The notes: generated by a model not told the origin, from the sequence alone. Counted from the first letter of the stretch, positions 1-7,519 are shown. The stretch: DNA of 11,173 nucleotides from an uncultured Selenomonadales bacterium (GCA_947165405.1 CAMVAG010000051.1:1-11173); one strand, 5' to 3'. Made by a program: numbers and translations.

Positions 1-543
1 GATTCGTTCACTTACAACGTTTATCAGCTGTTGAGTGAATTGGGCGCGGAGGTCGAAGTCGTTCGCAACGATAAAATTTCCGTCGACGAGGCAAAAAATT
101 TTTCCGCCGTGATAATTTCGCCCGGTCCCGGCGTTCCGAGCGACGCGGGCATTTCAGAAAAGTTAATCGCCGAACTCAAAGACCGGCTTCCGATTTTAGG
201 AATTTGCCTCGGACATCAAGCTATCGGCGAGGTCTTCGGCGGGCGAATCATTCGCGCCAAGGAAATCGTTCACGGCAAAACCTCAAAGCTCAAGCACAAC
301 GGCAAAGGAATTTATCACGGGCTTGAGCAAGGCGTCGAGGTCGGTCGTTATCATTCGTTGATTATCGAGCGCGAGACTCTGCCCGATTGTTTGGAAGTTA
401 CGAGCGAACTTGACGACGGAACGATTATGGGCGTGCGTCATAAAATTTTTGACGTTGAGGGAATTCAATTTCATCCCGAATCAATCTTGACACCGAGCGG
501 GCAAATCATGATGGAAAATTTTTTGAGGAGGCTGTCTCAATGA
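1..543 (+). CDS. trpG/pabA: Anthranilate/aminodeoxychorismate synthase component II (glutamine amidotransferase), 5'-truncated
   Basis: This class I glutamine amidotransferase subunit releases ammonia from glutamine and passes it to a chorismate-using partner (TrpE or PabB), for tryptophan or folate synthesis in the cytoplasm. Frame 1 is open from base 1 and begins DSFTYNVYQL, which normally follows about eight residues (MxxxIDNY), so only the first few codons are missing. Of 180 visible residues, the nucleophile elbow GICLGHQ carries Cys69, and FHPES carries the catalytic His158 and Glu160. The oxyanion segment SPGPGVPSDAG is also present. The TGA stop overlaps the ATG of the next gene. No trpD follows, and the gene leads into a phosphatase and a sigma factor, so PabA or a dual-use subunit is as likely as TrpG. 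The family is certain; the choice between TrpG and PabA is not, and depends on the gene upstream of the window. Confidence 0.93.
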   Translation, partial: DSFTYNVYQLLSELGAEVEVVRNDKISVDEAKNFSAVIISPGPGVPSDAGISEKLIAELKDRLPILGICLGHQAIGEVFGGRIIRAKEIVHGKTSKLKHNGKGIYHGLEQGVEVGRYHSLIIERETLPDCLEVTSELDDGTIMGVRHKIFDVEGIQFHPESILTPSGQIMMENFLRRLSQ

Positions 544-959
544 AAATTTTATTCGTGTGCAGCGGCAACACGGGGCGTTCACCGATGGCGCAATTCGTCA
601 TGCAGAAGTTAATTTCGGACGCGGGCTTGAGCAAAAAAATTTCAGTGTCGAGCGCGGCAAGCAAACCCGGTGCTGAAGGAATTCTTCATCAAGGTATCGC
701 AACAAAACTTCGCGTGGAAAAAATTCCTTTCGGCGAACACACGGCTCACACAATCACGCCCGAAGACTACGCGGCGAACGATTTAATCGTTTGCATGGAC
801 GCCGGCAACGTCGAACAGGTCAAAGAAATTTGCGGCGACCCCGACGGAAAAATTTCAATGCTCCTCGATAAAGACATCCCTTGGGACAAAAACGGTTTCG
901 CCACGACGTATGATGACATTCTGCGCGGCTGCCGGGCGTTGCTTGAGAAAATCGGATGA
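540..959 (+). CDS. Low-molecular-weight phosphatase, probable protein-arginine phosphatase (YwlE-like)
   Basis: The 139-residue protein has the LMW-PTP fold signature: the P-loop C7-SGNTG-R13-S14 at the extreme N-terminus (Cys7 nucleophile, Arg13 phosphate binding). A likely general acid is Asp112 in DIPW, which aligns with the usual DPY loop. The family hydrolyses phosphotyrosine, phosphoarginine or, in relatives, reduces arsenate. Position 11 is Thr. In Bacillus YwlE a Thr there favours phosphoarginine, whereas tyrosine phosphatases have Ile, so arginine phosphatase is the better guess. YwlE has a second Cys at position 12 involved in a redox switch; here it is Gly12. The start ATG lies in an ATGA overlap and is preceded 8 nt away by GAGGAGG (525-531). 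It is followed by another ATGA overlap with the sigma gene, so the three are translationally coupled. An LMW tyrosine phosphatase of a polysaccharide system is the main alternative; no tyrosine kinase gene is visible. Confidence 0.88.
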   Translation: MKILFVCSGNTGRSPMAQFVMQKLISDAGLSKKISVSSAASKPGAEGILHQGIATKLRVEKIPFGEHTAHTITPEDYAANDLIVCMDAGNVEQVKEICGDPDGKISMLLDKDIPWDKNGFATTYDDILRGCRALLEKIG

Positions 960-1993
960 ACAAAGATTTTATCCGTGAAGAAATTCGCTTGTACGTTTGG
1001 AAAGGCAGTCTGACTTATGAAGACTTCGAGGAAATTTTTAAAACATTCGACAACGCCTTGAAGCCCCAAATAAAATTTTGCATTGAGAACGATTTAAAGA
1101 TTGCCTTTGTTCAAAAGCACGACCCGAACGACACCGAAGAATTTTATAAAACCGTTGAACTCGGCGATTCTCTCAAAATGTATCTCAAAGAAATCGGAAG
1201 TATTCCTCTCCTTAAAGAAGCACAAGAACGGGCTCTTGCCATACAAATGGAAAAGTTGAAGGACTTCAGGCGAACTCTTGCAAAAAATAATCTTATAACA
1301 GCCAATCTGCGTTTGGTTGTGTCAATCGCGAAAAATTATACCGAGCGCGGAATGGAACTTTTGGATTTGATTCAAGAGGGCAATGTGGGCTTGATTAAAG
1401 CTGTCGAAAAATTCGATTATCGCAAAGGCTACAAATTTTCAACATACGCGACTTGGTGGATTGAACAAGCGATACTGCGGGCGATAGCCGACCAAGCGCG
1501 AACAATCCGAATCCCCGTGCACATGGTCGAGACGATTAACAAGTTCAAAAAATTTTTGCGCAAGTTTTTGCAAACGAACGGACGCGAGCCAAACGATAAC
1601 GAAATTGCTTTGTCAATGAATATTTCCATCGAAAAAGTTCGCGAGATTAAAAAAGTTGTGCAGGAGCCGGTTTCACTTGAAAGATTGGTCGGCGAAGAAA
1701 ACGATTCGTATTTGGGCAACTTTATCGAAGACGCTAACACGCTTGACCCTGCCGAAACCGCCTCATTCACGCTTTTTAAGGAACAAATTGAAGACGTGCT
1801 CGGAACTTTGACGCAACGCGAGAAAAATGTTTTGCGCTTGAGATTCGGACTTAAGGACGGCAGAGCACGCACGCTTGAGGAAGTCGGAAAAAGTTTCAAC
1901 GTCACACGCGAGCGGATTCGTCAAATCGAGGCAAAGGCCTTGCGTAAACTGCGCCACCCCGCCCGCTCAAAAAAGCTCAAAGATTTTTTGTAA
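956..1993 (+). CDS. Sigma-70 family RNA polymerase sigma factor, SigA/RpoD-like (group 1 or 2)
   Basis: The 345-residue protein has full primary-type sigma architecture. A short region 1.1-like segment (about 1-60, with KGSLTYEDFEEI) is followed by region 1.2 (71-87, DSLKMYLKEIGSIPLL), region 2 (about 115-185), region 3 with the extended -10 helix (HMVETINK, 189-196) and region 4 ending with the helix-turn-helix VTRERIRQIEAKALRKLRHP. Its length is close to B. subtilis SigA (371). The melting residues FSTYATWW are intact and the -35-reading helix is canonical. In region 2.4 the usual WWIRQAIT reads WWIEQAIL: Glu170 and Leu174 replace Arg and Thr, while Gln171 is kept. In E. coli the Thr440 and Gln437 equivalents read the -12 base. 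The gene is not next to dnaG, the usual neighbour of housekeeping rpoD, so it may be a group 2 paralogue. It begins in an ATGA overlap with only a weak ribosome binding site, implying coupling, and is followed 15 nt later by the helicase. Confidence 0.95.
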   Translation: MNKDFIREEIRLYVWKGSLTYEDFEEIFKTFDNALKPQIKFCIENDLKIAFVQKHDPNDTEEFYKTVELGDSLKMYLKEIGSIPLLKEAQERALAIQMEKLKDFRRTLAKNNLITANLRLVVSIAKNYTERGMELLDLIQEGNVGLIKAVEKFDYRKGYKFSTYATWWIEQAILRAIADQARTIRIPVHMVETINKFKKFLRKFLQTNGREPNDNEIALSMNISIEKVREIKKVVQEPVSLERLVGEENDSYLGNFIEDANTLDPAETASFTLFKEQIEDVLGTLTQREKNVLRLRFGLKDGRARTLEEVGKSFNVTRERIRQIEAKALRKLRHPARSKKLKDFL

Positions 1994-1994
1994 T

Positions 1995-2000
1995 GAGGAG
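1995..2000 (+). promoter_or_regulatory. Ribosome binding site of the helicase gene (selects a TTG start)
   Basis: GAGGAG lies 8 nt upstream of TTG at 2009, immediately after the sigma factor stop. No ATG or GTG in frame has comparable spacing, and the first internal Met is at residue 89, so TTG is the supported start. Confidence 0.75.
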
Positions 2001-2008
2001 AGATTTTT

Positions 2009-5000
2009 TTGAAAGAAATAATTTTGAAAGCGTTGCACGAGCAAATTAAAAATCTTTCGGATGAGAAAAATATTTTTGTGCTGAAAGGAGTGCCGCTTGC
2101 TTTTGTCGACGAAGCCGAAGATTTGGAGGCGGCAATCAATGACCCGTTGAGTTATTTTATCGCGTTGACGAGCGGCGGACGAAAATTTTTATCGTATGAA
2201 GAATTTCTTTTGCTCAAGGCTTTTATCTTCGCGCAATACGGTTCGGTTTACGTTTTGAAAAACAATCTCTTCATGGAGCAATTTCCGATTGAAAAAAATT
2301 TCGGCGACGCGACGAAAAAAATTTTGCTTGAGCATTTCACCGAGCCCGAAAACGATACCGCAGACCCTCAAGAGCAAAAACTTTCTGCAGGAAACGAAAA
2401 ACTTGCCAATATCTTCATCGGTTTGAAAGAATTTGGAAATCTTTTGATTGGAGTTTACAATGACAAAAAAATTTTGAAGGAAGCGCAAGTTAATGTTTTG
2501 AATTTGTTTGACGCGGCGGACGAAGAAATTTCGGAAGTCGATTTAAACGCCGCGCCGAATTTTATTGACTTGAAAGAGGAAGCGGACTACGTCGAATTCG
2601 TTCGGCAAATTATTTCGTCGACGCCCGAAAAAATTTTTGTGCGGACTCATAACTACGTCGGCGACAAAGAAAAGCTCAACGACCGTTTGAAAATTCTTCG
2701 CAAAAATTTCGCCGCGTGCCTTGAAATTTTTCTCGTGCGCCCCGAAGAAATTATGCCCGCCTTCAAGTCCGGAATCGACTTCACCGAAATTTTGAAAAAG
2801 CATTGGGGCTACAACGCCTTCAGGGATTTTAAAGTTTATGACCGCCAAAAGCTCTATGCTTACGATACGACGACGGGAACGGTTTCGCAGGAGAAAATTA
2901 TTTCGGATATTGTCGAGCAGGTTGAACTTCGCATGGAAGAAAAAATTTTCCGCGACGTTTTCGTGACGGCACCGACCGGCGCGGGCAAATCCGTTATCTT
3001 CCAAGTTTCTGCCATTTATCTTGCCGAAAAATACAAATTGCTGACGATTGTCATTTCGCCGTTGATTGCCTTGATGAACGACCAAGTCAAAAAATTTAAG
3101 CTGAAAAATTATCGTAAGGCGCGAACGATTAATTCCGAAACTTCGCCCATTATGAAAGACAATATTGTGAGAGAAATAGCAAACGGCGAATGCGATATAC
3201 TCTACATATCGCCCGAAACTCTTATGAGCCGCAACGACATTGAACAACTTGTCGGCGAAAGAAAAATCGGATTGATTGCTGTCGACGAGGCGCACATTGT
3301 TGCAACTTGGGGCAAAGAATTTCGACCCGACTATTGGTACATGGGCGACCGTATCCAAAAAATGCGCAAGAAATATTCTTTCATTATCGCGACTTTCACA
3401 GCTACGGCAATTTATCGCGGCCCCGAAGACATGTATTGGAAAATAATCGACATGTTGCATATGAACGACCCGATAACTTATCTGGGTTACGTCAAACGCG
3501 ACGATATTGACATTGTAATAGACAGAACTTCGCTGAATAAGAAAGATAAATCCGACGATATTTTAAAGACCGTTCAAGAGGCAGGTCTTCTCTCCAAGAA
3601 AACACTTATTTATTTTCCTTGGATTAAACTTCTTGATAAGGCGTTTTTCAATCTCGGCGAACACAATCATACCGTTGCAACTTATCACGCAAAACTTTGG
3701 AAAGACAAAAAGCAAACCGCGTTTAATCGCTTCAGCAGCGGGCAAGCATGGGTTATGATGGCAACAAAAGCTTTCGGCATGGGCATCGACATTGACGATA
3801 TACAAGTTGTCATGCACTTCGCTCCGACGGGCAACGTCTGCGATTATGTTCAGGAAATCGGGCGGGCGGCTCGACGAGAAAAATTGCGCGGCGAGGCTCG
3901 TTATCATTACGACCCCGGCGATTTTAAATACGTGAAATTTTTTCATCGTATGGCGATAAACAAATATCAACTCATTGACGTGATAAAAAAAATTTGCGAA
4001 ATTTATCGGCGCAACCCCAAAAATAATCTGGTGCTCGACGCCGACAACTTTTCCTATATCTTTTACAATTCGGAGGACGAAGACGAAACAATTAATAAAG
4101 TAAAAATTGCTCTTCTCATTATCCAAAAAGATTTGGAAGCAAAATTCGGTTTTCCGCCGATTATCATTCGTCCGTGGCCGCTGTATTCCAAAGGCTTTTT
4201 CAAAACGGATAATCCGAACATAATTCAAGAAAAATACGGGGGTATTGTGCCGTTTGATCGCTCACAAAATATTTACTGCGTGAATCTCAAATATATTTGG
4301 GAAAATAATTTCAGAGACAAGACATTTCCTCAATTCAAACGCATGATTTATTCAAAAAATGCGGCTTTGCCCGCCGAATTGCAAACACTTCAGGCGGCGT
4401 ACATCGTCACGATAGAATTTAAAGATAATTATAAATCCGTATTCAAAAAATTTTCGGACGCCTTTGAATTGACGATTGAAAAAATTTTTACAAAAAAACT
4501 CACCGGAAATTCTGCCACGATTGAAGATTTAAGTAAGGAATTTGCTGACATCAGCGATTTGACACCTTATAAAGCGCAAAATATCTGTGAAATTTTTATC
4601 GCCTCCATGGATTCTTACGACGTAAAAGTTTTTAAACGAAATCCCGAAAAAGAAACCTTTACTTTTTATTACACTTATCCGCAATATTTCCGCCGCTTCA
4701 AAGATAAATGCAACGAAATTTTTGCGAACACGATCAAAGGAAAGTTTTACATAACGGGCGACAGAAAAGAATTTACGACGGTGCTCGGAATTTTGGAGGC
4801 AATGGGCGTGTTGAATTTCGACATAACGGGCGGCTCGAACAATCAACTTTGCCTGCACATAAATCAAATCGGCATCTTGGAAGATATAATCGGCAATAAA
4901 AATCGTTACTCAAATAAAATTTTGGAGGAAACGGACAAGCAACGCAAAATTTCGCTTAAAATGCTCAAACATATTTACGAAAATCCTTTCAACAGTGCAG

Positions 5001-5059
5001 AGATTTGGAAATTGCTGGAAGAATATTTTGTCGGCAAAATCCCCAATGCAATTATTTAA
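2009..5059 (+). CDS. RecQ-like superfamily 2 helicase with unassigned N- and C-terminal regions
   Basis: This 1016-residue protein is a cytoplasmic ATP-dependent DNA helicase by its motifs. They are a RecQ-type entry motif (HWGYNAFRDF, about 265-274), Walker A APTGAGKS (321-328, Lys327), motif Ia SPLIALMNDQV, DEAH (426-429), and the RecQ aromatic-rich loop WGKEFRPDY (434-442). Motif III TATA (464-467), motif V ATKAFGMGID (585-594) and motif VI QEIGRAARR (615-623) follow. Residues 1 to about 260 and about 640 to 1016 match no domain I recognise. The C-terminal cysteines (663, 757, 860, 901, 948) are scattered, so the RecQ zinc-binding domain seems absent, and I see no HRDC domain. About 45 residues separate the entry motif from Walker A, more than usual in RecQ. 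It starts at TTG with GAGGAG 8 nt upstream, is probably co-transcribed with the sigma gene, and ends before a terminator. DNA repair or phage defence are both possible; the sequence does not decide. Confidence 0.87.
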   Translation: MKEIILKALHEQIKNLSDEKNIFVLKGVPLAFVDEAEDLEAAINDPLSYFIALTSGGRKFLSYEEFLLLKAFIFAQYGSVYVLKNNLFMEQFPIEKNFGDATKKILLEHFTEPENDTADPQEQKLSAGNEKLANIFIGLKEFGNLLIGVYNDKKILKEAQVNVLNLFDAADEEISEVDLNAAPNFIDLKEEADYVEFVRQIISSTPEKIFVRTHNYVGDKEKLNDRLKILRKNFAACLEIFLVRPEEIMPAFKSGIDFTEILKKHWGYNAFRDFKVYDRQKLYAYDTTTGTVSQEKIISDIVEQVELRMEEKIFRDVFVTAPTGAGKSVIFQVSAIYLAEKYKLLTIVISPLIALMNDQVKKFKLKNYRKARTINSETSPIMKDNIVREIANGECDILYISPETLMSRNDIEQLVGERKIGLIAVDEAHIVATWGKEFRPDYWYMGDRIQKMRKKYSFIIATFTATAIYRGPEDMYWKIIDMLHMNDPITYLGYVKRDDIDIVIDRTSLNKKDKSDDILKTVQEAGLLSKKTLIYFPWIKLLDKAFFNLGEHNHTVATYHAKLWKDKKQTAFNRFSSGQAWVMMATKAFGMGIDIDDIQVVMHFAPTGNVCDYVQEIGRAARREKLRGEARYHYDPGDFKYVKFFHRMAINKYQLIDVIKKICEIYRRNPKNNLVLDADNFSYIFYNSEDEDETINKVKIALLIIQKDLEAKFGFPPIIIRPWPLYSKGFFKTDNPNIIQEKYGGIVPFDRSQNIYCVNLKYIWENNFRDKTFPQFKRMIYSKNAALPAELQTLQAAYIVTIEFKDNYKSVFKKFSDAFELTIEKIFTKKLTGNSATIEDLSKEFADISDLTPYKAQNICEIFIASMDSYDVKVFKRNPEKETFTFYYTYPQYFRRFKDKCNEIFANTIKGKFYITGDRKEFTTVLGILEAMGVLNFDITGGSNNQLCLHINQIGILEDIIGNKNRYSNKILEETDKQRKISLKMLKHIYENPFNSAEIWKLLEEYFVGKIPNAII

Positions 5060-5094
5060 GCATGAGAGGCGAAAATTAAAGGACGAAAAAAATT

Positions 5095-5132
5095 AATCGC
5101 CCGCTTGAAAAATGGTCGGGCGATTTTTTTTT
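5095..5132. terminator. Bidirectional rho-independent terminator between convergent genes
   Basis: An inverted repeat (ATCGCCCG at 5096-5103 and CGGGCGAT at 5117-5124, extendable by one A-T pair) closes a 13-nt loop. On the + strand it is followed by a run of T to 5132. On the - strand the stem is followed by TAATTTTTTT, the complement of the A-run at 5086-5092. It sits between the ends of the helicase (+) and mqnA (-) genes and can serve both. Confidence 0.9.
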
Positions 5133-5139
5133 GCGCTGA

Positions 5140-5967
5140 TTAAATTTCTGCGAAGGTCAATTCCGGCTCCGCGTCAATCAATTTCTGCGCGGCGGCTTTG
5201 TGATAGTAGAGTTTCAAAGCTTCCAAGCCTTCCGCCGTCAAATTCCACTTGATTGCTCCGCCGAGATAATTGTCCAGCTCTTCGAACGTGAACGGCTTCT
5301 TGTCAAGCACGGAACGAATTGCCTCCGCCTTGTTGTCGAGTCCGAATTGAAATGCGCGGGAAATTTTTTTGTAAGCCGCTTTGAAGTCTTCGAGGTTTTC
5401 GTCGACGAAATTTTTTCTGACAGCCCACAGCGCGTAAACCATCTGCTTGCCCGTGAGCTTTTTCCATTCGCTGCCCAAATCGTAAACGTAAAAATTTTTC
5501 GGATTGTGCAAGTAAATGTAAAGCGCGTCGTCACCAATCAGCAATGCGGCGGAGGCGTCGTCGTCGACGGGGCTTTCGACTTTCACGGCTCGCGTCTCGT
5601 AATTCGGGGCGGCGTCATAACTTTCACGGAGGATAATTTTCAAGAGGCATTGAGCGGTTGCCGACTTCGACGTGAGAATAATTTTATCGTCGCGGATTTT
5701 TTCAATCGGCTTGCGCGAAACCAAAACGATACTTGTCACCGAATCATCTGCGCGGACACAAAGCTTGGGCAAAATCAAAAGCTTGTCGGCTTGTCTCGCG
5801 TATTCAATCGAAGAGATATTGCTCAAGTCGATGCGTGCGGCTTTGAGTTCGCCGTTGAGAAAAGTCGGCACGCCGTAAAAAATTTTCAAGTCCGCCGCGC
5901 AATTTCGATAGCCGTAGTCGAGCGGCAAGACGTTCAAAAAATTTATGTGACCAATTTTCAAATTCAT
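5140..5967 (-). CDS. mqnA: Chorismate dehydratase MqnA (futalosine menaquinone pathway)
   Basis: MqnA dehydrates chorismate to 3-[(1-carboxyvinyl)oxy]benzoate, the first step of the futalosine route to menaquinone, in the cytoplasm. The 275-residue protein has the family's periplasmic-binding-protein-like fold markers in order: KIGHINFLNVLPLDYG (4-19), LNGELKAARIDLSNISSIEYA (38-57), the segment SVTSIVLVSRKP (76-87), LIGDDAL (143-149), and DLGSEWKKLTGKQMVYALWAVR (163-184). Its length is typical. The ATG start is backed by GGAGGAG (5972-5978 on the - strand). It lies 12 nt downstream of the guaA stop and so belongs to one operon with it. No other futalosine gene (mqnB, C, D, E) is in the window. 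Related binding-type proteins such as MqnD are less similar in these motifs. Confidence 0.92.
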   Translation of the reverse strand: MNLKIGHINFLNVLPLDYGYRNCAADLKIFYGVPTFLNGELKAARIDLSNISSIEYARQADKLLILPKLCVRADDSVTSIVLVSRKPIEKIRDDKIILTSKSATAQCLLKIILRESYDAAPNYETRAVKVESPVDDDASAALLIGDDALYIYLHNPKNFYVYDLGSEWKKLTGKQMVYALWAVRKNFVDENLEDFKAAYKKISRAFQFGLDNKAEAIRSVLDKKPFTFEELDNYLGGAIKWNLTAEGLEALKLYYHKAAAQKLIDAEPELTFAEI

Positions 5968-5971
5968 GAGG

Positions 5972-5978
5972 CTCCTCC
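5972..5978 (-). promoter_or_regulatory. Ribosome binding site of mqnA
   Basis: On the - strand the order is guaA stop TAA, then C, GGAGGAG, a 4-nt spacer GCCTC-type junction and ATG. The site fits entirely within the 12-nt gap between guaA and mqnA, supporting an independent translation start on a shared transcript. Confidence 0.75.
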
Positions 5979-5979
5979 G

Positions 5980-7491
5980 TTATTCGAATTCAATCGTGGC
6001 GGGCGGCTTCGAGGTGCAATCGTAAAGCACGCGGTTGACGCCCTTGACCTCGTTGACGATTCGGCTTGCGACGACGTTTAAAACTTCCCAAGAAATTTGA
6101 GCAGCCTCCGCCGTCATGAAATCGCTTGTCAAAACGGCGCGCAAGGCAATCGCGTAATCGTAAGTTCTGCCGTCGCCCATGACTCCGACCGAACGCATAT
6201 TGGTCAGCGCGGCGAAGTATTGCGATAAATTTTTTATGCCCGCTTTGAAAATTTCTTCGCGATAAATTGCGTCGGCGTCCTGAACGATTTTAATTTTCTC
6301 CGCCGTGACTTCTCCGATAATCCGAATGCCGAGACCCGGACCGGGAAACGGTTGACGGTTCACAAGATTTTCGGGCAAGCCAAGCTCACGACCGGCTTGA
6401 CGAACTTCATCTTTGAACAAAAGCCTCAACGGTTCGACAATTTCTTTGAAGTCGACAAAATCGGGCAAGCCTCCGACGTTGTGATGAGATTTAATCACGG
6501 CGGACTTGCCCAAGCCGCTCTCAATGACATCGGGATAAATCGTGCCTTGAACAAGATAATCGACCGCGCCGATTTTTTTTGAGACTTCCTCGAACACGCG
6601 GATAAATTCTTCGCCGATAATCTTGCGTTTGCGTTCGGGTTCAATCACGCCGCGCAGTTTGTTCAAAAATCTTTCGCCGGCATCAATCTTGATAAAGTTC
6701 AAGTCAAAATTTTTAAAGACCGCCTCGACTTCCGCCGCTTCGTTCTTGCGAAGAAGACCGTGGTCAACGAAAACGCACGTCAAATTTTTTCCGACCGCCT
6801 TGCTCAAAAGACCGGCCGCAACGCTCGAATCGACGCCGCCGCTCAACGCGCAGAGAACTTTTCCGCCGCCGATTTTCTTTTTGAGTTTGGCAATCGTATC
6901 GACGACGAACGAACTCATTTTCCAATCGCGCTTGCAACCGCAGATGTCGACGAAGTTTGAAAAAATTTTCATGCCCTCGACCGTGTGAACGACTTCGGGA
7001 TGAAATTGCACGGCGTAAAAATTTTTCGTGCCGTCTTCCATTGCGGCAATCGGACAATTTTTCGTCGAGGCAGTCACGACAAAACCTTCGGGCGCGGAAA
7101 AAATTCTGTCGGTGTGGCTCATCCAAGCGACGGATTTTTTTTCAACGTTTGCAAAAAGTTTCGACGCGCCGACGATTTCAACTTCGGTCTTGCCGTATTC
7201 GCTAACGGAGGCGGGATTGACTTCGCCGCCCAAAATTTTTGCCATCGCCTGCGCACCGTAGCAAATGCCGAGAATCGGAACATTCAAATTAAAAATTTCA
7301 ATCGGAGGCAAGAGCGAATCCTCTTTGTAAACGCTTTGAGGACCGCCCGTCAAAATAATTCCCTCCGGCTTGAGGGCGCGAATCTTTTCCATGTCAAGTG
7401 CCGTGTGCACTTCGCAATAAACGTTGTTCTCACGCACGCGCCGAGCTATCAGCTGATTGTATTGCCCGCCGAAATCCAAAACCAAAATCAT
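5980..7491 (-). CDS. guaA: GMP synthase (glutamine-hydrolysing)
   Basis: GuaA converts XMP to GMP using ATP and ammonia from glutamine, the last step of de novo guanine nucleotide synthesis. From ATG at 7491 it is 503 residues, near the usual 510-525. The N-terminal amidotransferase starts LVLDFGGQYNQLIARRVR, with catalytic Cys77 (GICYGAQ), His164 and Glu166 (FHPE). The ATP-pyrophosphatase domain carries SGGVDSS (217-223). The C-terminal dimerisation domain includes RQPFPGPGLGIRI (379-391) and ends KPPATIEFE. The frame is open upstream to an ATG at 7548, but that codon overlaps the -35 box. The ATG at 7491 has GGGAGGG 8 nt upstream and begins exactly where family members begin, so it is chosen. 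The gene is first in a two-gene unit with mqnA. No guanine riboswitch precedes it, because the leader is only about 20 nt. Confidence 0.98.
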   Translation of the reverse strand: MILVLDFGGQYNQLIARRVRENNVYCEVHTALDMEKIRALKPEGIILTGGPQSVYKEDSLLPPIEIFNLNVPILGICYGAQAMAKILGGEVNPASVSEYGKTEVEIVGASKLFANVEKKSVAWMSHTDRIFSAPEGFVVTASTKNCPIAAMEDGTKNFYAVQFHPEVVHTVEGMKIFSNFVDICGCKRDWKMSSFVVDTIAKLKKKIGGGKVLCALSGGVDSSVAAGLLSKAVGKNLTCVFVDHGLLRKNEAAEVEAVFKNFDLNFIKIDAGERFLNKLRGVIEPERKRKIIGEEFIRVFEEVSKKIGAVDYLVQGTIYPDVIESGLGKSAVIKSHHNVGGLPDFVDFKEIVEPLRLLFKDEVRQAGRELGLPENLVNRQPFPGPGLGIRIIGEVTAEKIKIVQDADAIYREEIFKAGIKNLSQYFAALTNMRSVGVMGDGRTYDYAIALRAVLTSDFMTAEAAQISWEVLNVVASRIVNEVKGVNRVLYDCTSKPPATIEFE

Positions 7492-7499
7492 TTGCCAAA

Positions 7500-7506
7500 C
7501 CCTCCC
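7500..7506 (-). promoter_or_regulatory. Ribosome binding site of guaA (decides the start)
   Basis: GGGAGGG on the - strand ends 8 nt before ATG 7491-7489. It lies inside the longer open frame that begins at 7548, which argues that the extra 19 residues are not made. Confidence 0.85.
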
Positions 7507-7519
7507 GAAATTTTTTTCC

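Noticed and set aside
2009..5059. Assignment of the helicase to a named phage-defence system
   Set aside because: No partner nuclease, methyltransferase, sensor or toxin is adjacent; the neighbours are a sigma factor and housekeeping genes. RecQ-like motifs alone do not identify a system.
5200..6081. Open frame of 293 codons on the + strand opposite mqnA
   Set aside because: It is antisense to a well-supported gene, has no recognisable motif and no convincing ribosome binding site. The composition of mqnA creates open frames on the opposite strand.
7492..7519. Purine riboswitch before guaA
   Set aside because: The promoter leaves only about 20 nt of leader, too short for an aptamer, and no conserved riboswitch core is visible.
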